Source: Parasedimentitalea marina (GTDB lineage Bacteria > Pseudomonadota > Alphaproteobacteria > Rhodobacterales > Rhodobacteraceae). Taken from it: 64,000 bases of DNA. Of this stretch, positions 18,028 through 27,688 are shown piece by piece (positions within the stretch are counted from its first letter, which is position 1; each line of letters begins with the position of its first letter). The DNA lies in the NCBI RefSeq assembly GCF_004006175.1, contig NZ_CP033219.1, positions 4,216,001 to 4,280,000 on the forward strand, read 5' to 3'. Under the pieces are notes generated by a model that had not been told where the DNA came from, ran no database searches, and saw only the letters and a program-made list of their open reading frames with translations. The position numbers and the translations under genes are program-made.

Positions 18028-20664
18028 TTGGCCACAGTCACGCCAATGATGGCACAATATCTTGACATCAAGGCGCAGTACCCAGACGCGCTGCTGTTCT
18101 ACCGGATGGGCGATTTCTACGAGATGTTCTTTGAGGATGCCGTGAATGCGGCCGAGGCATTGGATATCGCACTGACCAAACGCGGCAAGCACAATGGCGA
18201 TGATATTCCGATGTGCGGAGTGCCATTTCATGCCGCCGAGGGGTATTTGCTGACACTGATCCGTAAAGGGTTCCGTGTGGCCGTGGGCGAACAGTTGGAA
18301 ACTCCTGCGGAAGCCAAGAAGCGTGGCGGCAAGTCTGTGGTCAACCGCGATGTGGTGCGTTTGGTTACACCCGGCACGCTGACCGAGGATTCCCTGCTCG
18401 AGGCACGTCGGCACAATTTTCTCGTTTCCTATGCCGAAATGCGCGACCAGGCGGCATTGGCCTGGGCAGATATTTCCACTGGTGCGTTTCACGTGATGCC
18501 CGTGGCGCGGGTGCGTCTGTCACCCGAACTGGCCCGGCTGGGCCCTTCTGAATTGATCGTCGCTGATGGCCCGGCCTATGATCATATCCGGCCTTTGGCT
18601 GATGAGTACAAAATTCCAGTGACACCTTTGGGCAAGGCCAGTTTTGACAGTACGGCCGCCGAAAAGCGCATTTGCGCGCTGTTCAAGGTCGGTGCCCTGG
18701 ATGGATTCGGTACATTTTCCCGCGCCGAGGTTTCGGCGATGGGTGCGTTGATCGATTATCTGGAAATCACTCAAAAAGGCAAACTGCCGCTACTGCAGGT
18801 GCCCGAACAAGAGGCCGAAGACCGGGTCATGCAGATCGACGCTGCAACCCGGCGCAATTTGGAACTGACACGATCCTTGTCCGGTGGTCGCGCTGGCTCG
18901 TTGTTATCCGTAATTGATCGAACTGTCACACCGGGTGGTGGTCGTTTGCTTGAACAACGTCTGTCCAGCCCATCGCGCAATCTTGACGTGATTCATGACC
19001 GGTTGGCCGCATTGGATTTTGCCGTCAACCAGAGCCAACTGTCCGAGCAGTTGCGCGATGCTCTTAGGCAAAGCCCGGATCTGGATCGTGCGCTGTCAAG
19101 ACTGGCGCTGGACCGCGGAGGACCGCGCGATTTGGCCGCAATCCGCAACGGACTGACCCAGGCCGAAACCATCGCCGCCTTATGCCAAGACTTGGACCTG
19201 CCCAACTTGATCGCAGGCGCCATCGACAATCTACAGGGCTTTGACGATCTGCTGGCTATGTTGGACGCCTCACTGGTTGCCGAACCCCCGTTGCTGGCCC
19301 GCGATGGTGGGTTTATCGCGGCCGGCTACAACGACGAATTGGATCAGGCCAGGACCCTGCGAGACGAGGGCCGGTCGGTTATTGCTGCGATGCAAAATCA
19401 ATACGCAGAGCACACCGGCATCAGCTCACTGAAGATCAAGCACAACAACGTACTTGGGTATTTCATCGAGACGACGGCCACACATGCGGATAAAATGTTG
19501 TCTGCGCCATTATCTGAAAGCTATATCCACCGCCAAACCACCGCCAATCAAGTCCGGTTCACCACGGTTGAGCTAAGCGAGATCGAAACCAAAATCCTGA
19601 ATGCCGGTAATCAGGCCCTAGAGATCGAAAAGCGGCTCTATTCCGAAGTTTCCGGCTGTATTTTGGACCTTTCCGCCCGCTTGAACAGTGCGGCACGTGG
19701 ATTGGCCGAACTGGATCTATTGACCGGCCTTGCGGATCTGGCAAAAGGTGAAAACTGGAACCGCCCGAAGGTCGACGCCAGCCGGGCATTTGAAATTTCA
19801 GGTGGTCGGCATCCAGTTGTGGAACAGGCGTTGCGCCAGCAGGTTGGTGAAGTTTTCATAGCCAACGATTGCGACTTAACCGCTGCTGACGGGGCCGCAA
19901 TCTGGTTGCTTACCGGCCCCAACATGGCCGGTAAATCTACTTTTTTGCGGCAGAACGCGCTGATTGCTTTGTTGGCGCAAATCGGCAGTTACGTGCCGGC
20001 TGATACCGCGCATATCGGTGTGGTCAGTCAACTGTTCAGTCGCGTTGGGGCATCGGATGATCTGGCGCGTGGACGGTCTACATTTATGGTGGAAATGGTT
20101 GAAACCGCCGCCATTCTGAACCAGGCCGACGATCGCGCATTGGTAATTTTGGATGAAATTGGCCGTGGAACGGCCACATACGATGGCCTGTCCATCGCCT
20201 GGGCCACATTGGAACATCTGCACGAGACCAACAGATCCCGCGCCCTGTTCGCCACCCACTATCACGAGCTGACCCAACTGGCCGCCACACTGGCTGGCGT
20301 CGACAACGCCACCGTCACGGTAAAAGAATGGGAAGGCGAAGTCATCTTTCTGCATGAAGTTCGCAAGGGCGCGGCAGATCGTTCCTATGGTGTACAAGTG
20401 GCCCAACTTGCCGGCCTGCCTGCTACGGTTGTCGCCCGCGCCCGCGATGTTTTGGACATGTTGGAGGAATCCAGTCGAGACGGAGCCGGATCAAAAATTA
20501 AAATCGATGATCTGCCACTTTTTGCCGCCGCACCACCACCTCAGCCAGCAGTTCCCAAGGGTCCCTCACCGCTTGAAGAGATGCTTGACAGCGTTCACCC
20601 TGACGACCTGTCTCCACGTGAAGCACTAGAGATGCTCTACCAGTTGAAAAACGCTAATCAATAA
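18028..20664 (+). CDS. mutS: DNA mismatch repair protein MutS
   Basis: This 878-residue protein recognises mismatches and small loops and starts repair with MutL. The N-terminal mismatch-binding domain has FYRMGDFYEMF (the Phe-X-Glu mismatch contact). The ATPase domain has Walker A GPNMAGKSTFLRQ, the GRGTATYDGLSIAW signature and Walker B LVILDEIGRG. The start is a TTG with GGAG eight bases upstream and yields the family N-terminus ATVTPMMAQYL; an ATG six codons later is the alternative. A strong terminator follows directly. Confidence 0.96.
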   Translation: MATVTPMMAQYLDIKAQYPDALLFYRMGDFYEMFFEDAVNAAEALDIALTKRGKHNGDDIPMCGVPFHAAEGYLLTLIRKGFRVAVGEQLETPAEAKKRGGKSVVNRDVVRLVTPGTLTEDSLLEARRHNFLVSYAEMRDQAALAWADISTGAFHVMPVARVRLSPELARLGPSELIVADGPAYDHIRPLADEYKIPVTPLGKASFDSTAAEKRICALFKVGALDGFGTFSRAEVSAMGALIDYLEITQKGKLPLLQVPEQEAEDRVMQIDAATRRNLELTRSLSGGRAGSLLSVIDRTVTPGGGRLLEQRLSSPSRNLDVIHDRLAALDFAVNQSQLSEQLRDALRQSPDLDRALSRLALDRGGPRDLAAIRNGLTQAETIAALCQDLDLPNLIAGAIDNLQGFDDLLAMLDASLVAEPPLLARDGGFIAAGYNDELDQARTLRDEGRSVIAAMQNQYAEHTGISSLKIKHNNVLGYFIETTATHADKMLSAPLSESYIHRQTTANQVRFTTVELSEIETKILNAGNQALEIEKRLYSEVSGCILDLSARLNSAARGLAELDLLTGLADLAKGENWNRPKVDASRAFEISGGRHPVVEQALRQQVGEVFIANDCDLTAADGAAIWLLTGPNMAGKSTFLRQNALIALLAQIGSYVPADTAHIGVVSQLFSRVGASDDLARGRSTFMVEMVETAAILNQADDRALVILDEIGRGTATYDGLSIAWATLEHLHETNRSRALFATHYHELTQLAATLAGVDNATVTVKEWEGEVIFLHEVRKGAADRSYGVQVAQLAGLPATVVARARDVLDMLEESSRDGAGSKIKIDDLPLFAAAPPPQPAVPKGPSPLEEMLDSVHPDDLSPREALEMLYQLKNANQ

Positions 20665-20671
20665 CGCAACA

Positions 20672-20702
20672 GGGCGGCTCCTTCCGGAACCGCCCCTTTT
20701 TT
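20672..20702 (+). terminator. Rho-independent terminator of mutS
   Basis: Arms 20672-20681 (GGGCGGCTCC) and 20686-20695 (GGAACCGCCC) pair with one mismatch around the loop TTCC. One C and then six T follow at 20697-20702. It begins seven bases after the mutS stop and faces grpE convergently. Confidence 0.9.
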
Positions 20703-20756
20703 ATTTCAACCACTCTCACCGAATGCATGTGCCATTCGCTGAATGGCACTTCTACA

Positions 20757-21320
20757 TTAGCTGGCCGGTGTCGAAGATACGCCAACCTGCGCCGGACGCA
20801 GCAGACGGTCGTGCAACATAAAGCCCTCGGCTGCGACCTGAATAATGTCACCTGCACGGGTACCTGGTACCGGTGCTTCGAACATTGCTTCATGCATTTG
20901 CGGATCAAACCGATCACCAACTTGCGGGGCAATGTTTTGAACGCCGTGCTTGCTGAACACGCCTAACAGCGCCCGCATGGTCAATTCGATGCCTTCGATC
21001 AGACCCGCCGAACCTGCTTTTTGTTCTTCAGTCACCGTATCAAGCGCGCGCTTCATGTTGTCGTAAACCGGCAGCATATCACGAGCCAGTTTAGAGCCAC
21101 CATATTGCTCGGCATCGCGACGCGCCCGATCACCGCGCTTGCGCGAATTTTCGGCATCCGCCAGCGCCCGCATAAAGCGGTCTTTCAACTGATCACGTTC
21201 AGCCCGCAGCTCGTCGAGCTCAATCGCTTCATCATCAATTTCAGCAAATTCGTCCGCCAGTTCTTCCGCTTCAGCGGCGTCAATGTCGTCCAGAAAATCT
21301 TCGTTCTTTGGCTCTGCCAT
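20757..21320 (-). CDS. grpE: Nucleotide exchange factor GrpE
   Basis: This 187-residue co-chaperone releases ADP from DnaK. It has an acidic N-terminal part rich in Asp and Glu, a long coiled-coil helix (about 35-95, ELRAERDQLKDRFMRALADAEN region) and the C-terminal beta domain with VAAEGFMLHDRLLRPAQVGV. It starts nine bases after the stop of hrcA, so both are transcribed together. dnaK and dnaJ are not in the window. Confidence 0.96.
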   Translation of the reverse strand: MAEPKNEDFLDDIDAAEAEELADEFAEIDDEAIELDELRAERDQLKDRFMRALADAENSRKRGDRARRDAEQYGGSKLARDMLPVYDNMKRALDTVTEEQKAGSAGLIEGIELTMRALLGVFSKHGVQNIAPQVGDRFDPQMHEAMFEAPVPGTRAGDIIQVAAEGFMLHDRLLRPAQVGVSSTPAS

Positions 21321-21329
21321 GTTTCACCT

Positions 21330-22394
21330 CTAACTCCGGTCAGAAATCAGCTTTCCAACCAGTTGTGCCGTGTAATCCACAATCGGCACAATCCGTCCGT
21401 AGTTCAGCCGGGTGGGGCCAATCACCCCAACCGCGCCAATGATCTTTCGATCCGAGTTCATATAGGGAGACACCACCAAAGAGGAACCCGAAAGTGAGAA
21501 AAGTTTGTTCTCTGAACCAATAAAAATGCGCACACCGTCGCCGTCTTCGGTCAGTTGCAGAAATTCGGCTATATCACGCTTACGTTCAAGGTCATCAAAC
21601 AGGCTTCGAATGCGGTCCAGCCCCTCGTCCTGTTCCCCGCTTTCCAAAAGATTCGCGCGCCCGCGTACAATCAATCGCGCCGAATCTTCGCCTTCGTCCT
21701 GCCAAAGCGCCAAGCCGCTTTCGATCATGTCTTGTGCCAACAGATCGATTTCCTGTCGCCGACTGGAAATTTCAGTCTGAATCGTTCCGCGTAACTGCGA
21801 CAGCGTCTTGCCTTCAATCAGAGCATTCAGGAAATTTGCCGCCTCGCGCATCGAACTGGGTGTCTGTCCAGCCGGTGGCGTAAACACGCGATTTTCAACC
21901 TGCCCGTCCGAGAAGACCAGAACCACCAAGGCCCGGTCTGGTGCAAGAGACACAAATTCGATGTGGCGAATCTCGGCCTCGTGTTTAGGGGTCAAAACCA
22001 GTGATGCACCCTGTGTCACGCCGGACAGGGCCGATCCAACCCGATCCAACATGCCACCAACGTCAGCAGAGTTTCCACCCAATGTCGCGTCAATTTTTAG
22101 CCGGTCCTGGGCCTTTAGATCCTCAACCTCAAGAAATCCATCAACAAACATACGCAGCCCCAACTGCGTCGGCACCCGACCGGCGCTGATATGCGGGCTG
22201 TCCAGCAATCCCAGATGCTCGAGATCCTGCATGACGTTCCGGATTGTCGCCGCGCTGACCTTTTCACTTAGGCTCCGGGTTAGGGTGCGGCTTCCGACAG
22301 GTTCACCGCGGTCCATGTAATTCTCAACCACCGCCCGGAATACCTCACGAGAGCGGTCATTCATGTCCTTCAGGATGTCATTGGCGTCGTTCAT
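21330..22394 (-). CDS. hrcA: Heat-inducible transcription repressor HrcA
   Basis: A 354-residue HrcA with an N-terminal winged-helix domain (SREVFRAVVENYMDRGEPVGSRTL) and a C-terminal regulatory domain ending in VGVIGPTRLNYGRIVPIVDY. It represses groESL and similar operons by binding CIRCE, with GroEL as cofactor. No CIRCE element (TTAGCACTC-N9-GAGTGCTAA) is present upstream, so its own targets must lie elsewhere. It is divergent from rph, with 142 bp between their starts, and precedes grpE. Confidence 0.95.
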   Translation of the reverse strand: MNDANDILKDMNDRSREVFRAVVENYMDRGEPVGSRTLTRSLSEKVSAATIRNVMQDLEHLGLLDSPHISAGRVPTQLGLRMFVDGFLEVEDLKAQDRLKIDATLGGNSADVGGMLDRVGSALSGVTQGASLVLTPKHEAEIRHIEFVSLAPDRALVVLVFSDGQVENRVFTPPAGQTPSSMREAANFLNALIEGKTLSQLRGTIQTEISSRRQEIDLLAQDMIESGLALWQDEGEDSARLIVRGRANLLESGEQDEGLDRIRSLFDDLERKRDIAEFLQLTEDGDGVRIFIGSENKLFSLSGSSLVVSPYMNSDRKIIGAVGVIGPTRLNYGRIVPIVDYTAQLVGKLISDRS

Positions 22395-22536
22395 TTCAAT
22401 CCTGCATGTGGTCTGTCCCCAATATTGACCAATTGGGCTGGTCTGCCATTAAAGAGGCTTGGGCCAAAAGGTCAATCAGGCTTGCATCACAAGGCTGTCG
22501 AAGGCTATCCCAAGTTCAACCAAAAAAGGATATCCC

Positions 22537-23250
22537 ATGCGACCTTCCGGACGAGAATTAGACCAAATGCGCGCCGTCTCCATCGAGACTGGTTTCACCA
22601 AACACGCTGAGGGCTCGTGTCTGATTAAAATGGGCGAAACCCATGTTCTTTGCTCTGCCTCAATCGAACCGCGGGTGCCCTCGTTCATCAAGGGGTCGGG
22701 TCTGGGTTGGGTAACGGCTGAATATGGCATGCTGCCCCGTGCGACCAACACCCGGATGCGCCGCGAGGCTGCCGCCGGCAAGCAAGGTGGCCGAACAGTT
22801 GAAATTCAACGCCTGATCGGTCGCGCATTGCGGGCCGGCGTTGATCGGGTTGCTTTGGGCGAACGGCAAATCACCGTTGACTGCGACGTACTACAGGCGG
22901 ACGGCGGCACTCGTTGTGCATCCATCACCGGTGGTTGGGTCGCACTGCGTCTAGCTGTCAACAAGCTGATGAAAGCCGGCGACGTAAAGATGGACCCATT
23001 GGTTGATCCTGTTGCTGCAATCTCATGTGGTATCTATGCCGGCCAGACCGTGCTGGATCTGGATTACCCGGAAGATTCAGAAGCCGGAGTTGATGGCAAC
23101 TTTATCATGACCGGATCGGGTAAGCTGATCGAAGTCCAGATGTCCGCCGAAGGGTCTGTTTTCTCACGCGAGCAAATGAACCAACTGATGGACCTAGCTG
23201 AAAAAGGCACATCGGAACTGGCCGCAATGCAAAAGGCAGCCTGCGCATGA
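22537..23250 (+). CDS. rph: Ribonuclease PH
   Basis: This 237-residue phosphorolytic exonuclease trims tRNA 3' ends. It begins [12 protein letters not shown] and contains [12 protein letters not shown] and the phosphate-binding region around [17 protein letters not shown] start it at ATG 22537, where AAAGGA lies six bases upstream; the 26-residue longer frame lacks support. Its stop overlaps the rdgB start by four bases (ATGA). The four genes rph-rdgB-hemW-DUF454 run as one unit. Confidence 0.96.
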   Translation: MRPSGRELDQMRAVSIETGFTKHAEGSCLIKMGETHVLCSASIEPRVPSFIKGSGLGWVTAEYGMLPRATNTRMRREAAAGKQGGRTVEIQRLIGRALRAGVDRVALGERQITVDCDVLQADGGTRCASITGGWVALRLAVNKLMKAGDVKMDPLVDPVAAISCGIYAGQTVLDLDYPEDSEAGVDGNFIMTGSGKLIEVQMSAEGSVFSREQMNQLMDLAEKGTSELAAMQKAACA

Positions 23251-23861
23251 CCCGTGTCTTCGCCGGCGAAAGGCTAGTGCTCGCCACTCATAACAAGGGC
23301 AAACTGGAGGAGATGAAACATCTCCTCGGCCCTTATGGTGTCACTGTGGTTAGCGCTGGCGAATTGGATTTACCTGAACCAGAAGAAACCGAAGACACAT
23401 TTGTCGGCAACGCCCGCATCAAGGCCCACGCTGCCGCGCGGGCCACTGGCCTGCCGGCTTTGTCGGATGACTCGGGCATTACCATCGATGCCCTAAACGG
23501 TGCTCCAGGCGTCTATACCGCCGATTGGGCCGAAACAGAGAATGGCCGTGATTTCATGAAGGCCATGACTCGATCCCATGACGAGTTAGAGGCGGTCAAC
23601 GCCGCCTACCCTCGTACGGCACAGTTTCGCTGTACCTTGGTGCTTGCCTGGCCCGATGGTCACGACGAGGTCTTTGAGGGTGTCATGCCGGGTGAGTTGG
23701 TATGGCCAATCCGTGGCGAAAACGGTTTTGGCTATGATCCCATGTTCCAGCCGAGTGGACTGGACGTAACCTGTGCTCAGATGCTCCCAGCCGAAAAACA
23801 CAAGATCAGCCATCGCGGGCAAGCTGTCGCAAAATTCGTGCAGGCTTGTTTCGGTGGATGA
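23247..23861 (+). CDS. rdgB: RdgB/HAM1 non-canonical purine NTP pyrophosphatase
   Basis: This 204-residue enzyme hydrolyses ITP, dITP and XTP to the monophosphates and so keeps deaminated purines out of DNA and RNA. Visible family motifs are the N-terminal [12 protein letters not shown], then [22 protein letters not shown], and the closing FGYDPMFQP with SHRGQA. It is coupled to rph by a four-base overlap and to hemW by eight bases. Confidence 0.96.
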   Translation: MTRVFAGERLVLATHNKGKLEEMKHLLGPYGVTVVSAGELDLPEPEETEDTFVGNARIKAHAAARATGLPALSDDSGITIDALNGAPGVYTADWAETENGRDFMKAMTRSHDELEAVNAAYPRTAQFRCTLVLAWPDGHDEVFEGVMPGELVWPIRGENGFGYDPMFQPSGLDVTCAQMLPAEKHKISHRGQAVAKFVQACFGG

Positions 23862-25008
23862 TTGGCGCAATGGGGGCTTTGGCCTGTATGTGCATTGGCC
23901 ATTTTGCCAGGCCAAATGCCCCTACTGCGACTTTAACAGCCACGTAACGGCCAATGTAGATCAAAAACTATGGGTTAAGGCCTATATCAGCGAATTGAAG
24001 CGGTATGCGCAGCTGGTTCCAGACCGCGTGCTAAATGCCATCTTCTTTGGTGGTGGCACCCCGTCCTTGATGCAGCCAGACACCGTCGCCGCCGTAATCG
24101 AAGCAGCCCGCGAAATCTGGCCATTTGCAAATGACATCGAAATCACCCTCGAGGCCAACCCCGGATCAGTCGAGGCCGGTCGCTTTGCCGGCTACCGCGA
24201 CGGCGGCGTCAATCGCATTTCGATGGGCATCCAGGCCTTGAACGATACAGACCTGCGTCGGCTGGGTCGCATTCATTCTGTGGCTGAAGCCCAAGCCGCC
24301 TTTGATGTTGCCCGCAACTGTTTTGATCGTGTCAGCTTTGATTTGATCTATGCACGGCAGGGTCAGACACTAAAGGACTGGCAGTCAGAACTAAAACAGG
24401 CCCTATCGATGGCCATAGACCATCTATCCCTGTACCAACTGACGATCGAAGACGGCACTGCCTTTGGTGACCGCTATGCCCGAGGGAAACTGCGCGACCT
24501 ACCCACTGATGACACGGCGGCAGACATGTATCAGGCAACACAGGACATTTGTGCTGATCACGGAATGCCGGCTTACGAAGTATCAAACCACGCCCGCCCC
24601 GGATCTGAATCCCGCCACAACCTAATCTACTGGCGCTACGGCGACTACGTCGGCATTGGGCCCGGCGCTCATGGACGCCTGACGCGGAACGGACAACGCC
24701 ATGCCACCGAATGTATTCGAGCGCCCGGTGCATGGCTACAAGCTGTAACTAAGGGGTCAGGTGATTGCGTCAACACCCTGCTTGCCCCTGAAGAACATAG
24801 CGCAGAACATCTGATGATGGGGATGCGGCTGGTCGAGGGAATTGATACCGATCGATATGCCCATCTGGCCGGACATCCCCTGCCCCAAGACAAAGTGTAC
24901 GATCTTTTGCAGATGGGTATGGTACGTCAGACCGGAACGGTACTGCGCGCAACGGACCAAGGTCGCGCTGTACTGAACGCAGTACTACGTGAACTATTAA
25001 CGGACTAA
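23854..25008 (+). CDS. hemW: HemW-type radical SAM protein
   Basis: This 384-residue radical SAM protein carries the [4Fe-4S] motif CxxxCxxC in WPFCQAKCPYCDFNSH. HemW proteins were once annotated as oxygen-independent coproporphyrinogen oxidase, but are now seen as heme chaperones. True HemN usually has an extra cysteine after this motif (CxxxCxxCxC); here the residue is F, which fits HemW. I take the GTG at 23854, inside the end of rdgB, giving the N-terminus [17 protein letters not shown]. The longer frame reads through rdgB in another phase and is spurious at its start. Confidence 0.92.
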   Translation: MDDWRNGGFGLYVHWPFCQAKCPYCDFNSHVTANVDQKLWVKAYISELKRYAQLVPDRVLNAIFFGGGTPSLMQPDTVAAVIEAAREIWPFANDIEITLEANPGSVEAGRFAGYRDGGVNRISMGIQALNDTDLRRLGRIHSVAEAQAAFDVARNCFDRVSFDLIYARQGQTLKDWQSELKQALSMAIDHLSLYQLTIEDGTAFGDRYARGKLRDLPTDDTAADMYQATQDICADHGMPAYEVSNHARPGSESRHNLIYWRYGDYVGIGPGAHGRLTRNGQRHATECIRAPGAWLQAVTKGSGDCVNTLLAPEEHSAEHLMMGMRLVEGIDTDRYAHLAGHPLPQDKVYDLLQMGMVRQTGTVLRATDQGRAVLNAVLRELLTD

Positions 25009-25014
25009 TTCAAA

Positions 25015-25368
25015 ATGCGATTTTTGTATGCCAGCCTGGGACTTATATGTGTTGCTCTGGCAGTCATCGGAGTTGTTCTGCCCCTGCTTCCGACGGTCCC
25101 ATTTCTTCTACTCGCCGCATTCTTCTTTGCCAATTCATCCGAACGGCTACACAGCTGGATTCTGGAGCACGCGCTTTTTGGTCCCATGATCAACGACTGG
25201 AATACAAATCGCGCTATTCGCCCGGGTGCAAAAAAGGCGGCAACCTTTTCGATTGCCGCCGTATTCCTATTTTCTCTTATCCTTGGCGCACCTGGCCACA
25301 TTCTGATCATTCAGGCCATAGTCCTAAGCTGCGTTCTGATTTTCATATGGACACGCCCTAACGGCTAA
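25015..25368 (+). CDS. DUF454 (YbaN-like) inner membrane protein
   Basis: This 117-residue protein has the DUF454 pattern: an N-terminal LGLICVALAVIGVVLPLLPTVPF membrane segment, FFFANSSERLHSWILEH, then two more hydrophobic stretches near the C-terminus. Function is unknown. It follows hemW by six bases and overlaps the end of parB, on the other strand, by eleven bases. Confidence 0.85.
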   Translation: MRFLYASLGLICVALAVIGVVLPLLPTVPFLLLAAFFFANSSERLHSWILEHALFGPMINDWNTNRAIRPGAKKAATFSIAAVFLFSLILGAPGHILIIQAIVLSCVLIFIWTRPNG

Positions 25369-26251
25369 GAACGCCGCAAAGCTCGTCTAGCTGATCCAGA
25401 TTTTCATAGGAAATCGTAACCGTTCCTGTTTCTCCGCCAGTTTTGTGATCGATTGACACACCCATACGCAATATGGCTGACAAGTCATTTTCCAACGCCC
25501 GTGTATCAGCATCTTTCTCAGACAGTTTCTTCGGCGCCTTAGCCCCTCGTGGCGTGTCACCTACTGCGTCCTTTTTGACCAGTAACTCGGTTGCCCGCAC
25601 TGACAAACCACCTTTGACGATTTTCTTCGCCAACTCAGACGCATTGTCCGAGGTGATCAACGCACGTGCATGACCCGCCGACAATTTTCGTTCTTGAACA
25701 AGCACTTGAACGTCATCAGGTAGATGCAACAGACGAACCAAATTGGCGATGTGGCTCCGGCTTTTGCCAAGCGCTTCAGCCATCTTTTCTTGGGTGTGGC
25801 CAAATTTCTCCATCAAGAGTTTATAGCTCTGGGCCTCTTCCAGCGCATTCAGATCCGCCCGCTGAATGTTCTCGATCAGTGCGACTTCCATGACTTCTAG
25901 GTCAGAATAATCGCGCACAAGAACGGGAACTTCATGCAACTGAGCCGCCTGAGACGCACGCCAGCGACGTTCACCCGCGACGATCTCATACATTCCACCG
26001 TCCCGCGGTCTCACGATCAACGGTTGGAGTACGCCTTTTTCTTTGATCGATGCGGTCAGATCATCCAGATCGACCTGCACAAACTGCCGCCGTGGCTGCT
26101 CAGGATTGGCGACCACCTTTTCAATCGGCACAAATACTTCTGTATTCCTGGGTGTCTTCTCAGCGGTAGGAACCTGATCGAGGTTCACGTCAGCCATCAG
26201 TGCCGACAGTCCACGTCCGAGGCCGCGGGGTTTACCCTTTTTACTCGCCAT
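25358..26251 (-). CDS. parB: Chromosome partitioning protein ParB
   Basis: This 297-residue ParB binds parS and spreads along DNA as a CTP-dependent clamp. It has the N-terminal GLGRGLSALM motif, which contacts ParA, and the CTP-binding VAGERRWRASQAA. The helix-turn-helix region KMAEALGKSRSHIANLVRLL follows, and the C-terminal dimerisation domain ends ISYENLDQLDELCGVL. Two perfect parS sites lie 1.4 and 3.3 kb upstream, inside rsmG and mnmG. It follows parA by 17 bases. Confidence 0.97.
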   Translation of the reverse strand: MASKKGKPRGLGRGLSALMADVNLDQVPTAEKTPRNTEVFVPIEKVVANPEQPRRQFVQVDLDDLTASIKEKGVLQPLIVRPRDGGMYEIVAGERRWRASQAAQLHEVPVLVRDYSDLEVMEVALIENIQRADLNALEEAQSYKLLMEKFGHTQEKMAEALGKSRSHIANLVRLLHLPDDVQVLVQERKLSAGHARALITSDNASELAKKIVKGGLSVRATELLVKKDAVGDTPRGAKAPKKLSEKDADTRALENDLSAILRMGVSIDHKTGGETGTVTISYENLDQLDELCGVLSR

Positions 26252-26268
26252 AGTCCGTTCTCCCCTGA

Positions 26269-27078
26269 TTACGCTGCAAGTCTTTGATGCTTTTTGACCA
26301 ACTCATCCGCCAATGATCTATAGGCAATGGCACCCTGCGAGTTTGGATCGTACTGCAACACCGGCAGCGCATATGACGGCGCTTCGCTCACTCGGACATT
26401 ACGAGGTATCTTGGTTTCGAATACCAAATCACCCAAATTGTCGCGCGCATCCTGTTCCACTTGCTGAGACAGGTTGTTGCGCTTGTCATACATCGTCAAC
26501 ACGATACCTTCTATGCGCAAATCAGAGTTCGCCGTTTGCCGTACATCCCGAATTGTCATCATCAACTGGGACACCCCTTCCAACGCAAAAAACTCACTCT
26601 GCAAAGGAATTAGCACTGAATGTGCAGCTATCATTGCATTAACTGTCAGCAGATTCAGCGACGGAGGGCAGTCTATCAGGACATAGTCCCAATCATATTC
26701 GTCCATGTCCTTTTGACGAAGCGCATCATGTAGCAAAAAACTGCGACGCTCATTTGCAATCAATTCAATATCGGCCGAACTTAGATCGACCGTTGCCGGC
26801 ACAATGCATAGGTCCTCTATCTCAGTTGTTCGAATCACGTCTCGCAGAGGTGTCTCGCCAACTAAAAGATCATACGTCGTCAGAGTACGATCTGTTGGAT
26901 CAATTCCCAATCCAGTTGACGCATTTCCTTGCGGGTCCAAGTCTACGACAAGGACACGCAACCCTGATTCCACCAGCGCGGAGGCCAAGTTTATGGCGGT
27001 GGTGGTTTTTCCCACCCCGCCTTTCTGGTTAGCAATCGCAATTATGCGAGGCCCAGTTGGGCGGGATAGATCAGACAC
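26269..27078 (-). CDS. parA: Chromosome partitioning ATPase ParA
   Basis: A 269-residue deviant-Walker ATPase that binds DNA non-specifically and drives origin segregation with ParB. Deviant Walker A is NQKGGVGKTTTAIN; Walker B is DYVLIDCPPSLN. There is no N-terminal DNA-binding extension, so it is the chromosomal (type Ia-like short, Soj) form. Its start overlaps the rsmG stop by eight bases. Confidence 0.97.
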   Translation of the reverse strand: MSDLSRPTGPRIIAIANQKGGVGKTTTAINLASALVESGLRVLVVDLDPQGNASTGLGIDPTDRTLTTYDLLVGETPLRDVIRTTEIEDLCIVPATVDLSSADIELIANERRSFLLHDALRQKDMDEYDWDYVLIDCPPSLNLLTVNAMIAAHSVLIPLQSEFFALEGVSQLMMTIRDVRQTANSDLRIEGIVLTMYDKRNNLSQQVEQDARDNLGDLVFETKIPRNVRVSEAPSYALPVLQYDPNSQGAIAYRSLADELVKKHQRLAA

Positions 27079-27688
27079 GGGTCACTCCCTTTACTTTCAA
27101 AATGACGGCGTCGGGTTCAGTTAAACTTGTAATTGGTTCTACGTCAAAATGCCAATGCCGACGTGCCTCTTCCAACTCTTTTTTCCAGGTGACACCCTTT
27201 GGAAATAGAGCAACCCCTTCAGGATCCAAATGAAGGGTTGAATAAGTTAATAAAGTGTTAAGATCGGCCAATGCCCGCGCTGACAGCACATTCGCCGACT
27301 GGGCGTCTACTTTTTCTATCCGTTCGCTGAGAACGTTGATTTTTATTCCACACTCCCGAGCAGCTGTTCGCAGAAACACAGATTTCCGCTGGTCGCTTTC
27401 GATGAGAGTAACCCTGGTATCAGGAGCCTCATCTGCCGCCAAAATACCAACTATCAACCCGGGAAATCCGCCACCACTGCCGATATCAACCCAATGGCCA
27501 ACAATCGGTGCACTGCGGTAAACTTGAATGGAATCGATGATGTGACGGGACCAAAGGTTCTCGAGACTACTTCGCGAAACCAGATTTATCTTTGGGTTCC
27601 ACTTTAGGATCACACTTTCGAAAACTTCCAACTTCTGCATTGTTTCACGTGAAACATTTAGTTGACTCAGTAAGTCCCGGTTTTTCAC
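27071..27688 (-). CDS. rsmG: 16S rRNA 7-methylguanosine methyltransferase RsmG
   Basis: A 205-residue SAM-dependent methyltransferase that modifies G527 (E. coli numbering) of 16S rRNA. The SAM-binding motif is [12 protein letters not shown], and SARALADLN is typical of the GidB family. Its N-terminus encodes NVSRETMQ, and these codons form a perfect parS site. The start overlaps the mnmG stop by four bases. Confidence 0.96.
   Translation of the reverse strand: MKNRDLLSQLNVSRETMQKLEVFESVILKWNPKINLVSRSSLENLWSRHIIDSIQVYRSAPIVGHWVDIGSGGGFPGLIVGILAADEAPDTRVTLIESDQRKSVFLRTAARECGIKINVLSERIEKVDAQSANVLSARALADLNTLLTYSTLHLDPEGVALFPKGVTWKKELEEARRHWHFDVEPITSLTEPDAVILKVKGVTRV
27641..27656. promoter_or_regulatory. 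parS centromere site (inside rsmG)
   Basis: The sequence TGTTTCACGTGAAACA is a perfect 16-bp palindrome and matches the conserved bacterial parS consensus exactly. It lies within rsmG, where the codons read V-S-R-E-T. ParB, encoded about 1.4 kb away, should nucleate here. Confidence 0.95.

Noticed and set aside
22395..22536. CIRCE operator between hrcA and rph
   Set aside because: No TTAGCACTC-N9-GAGTGCTAA or close variant is present.
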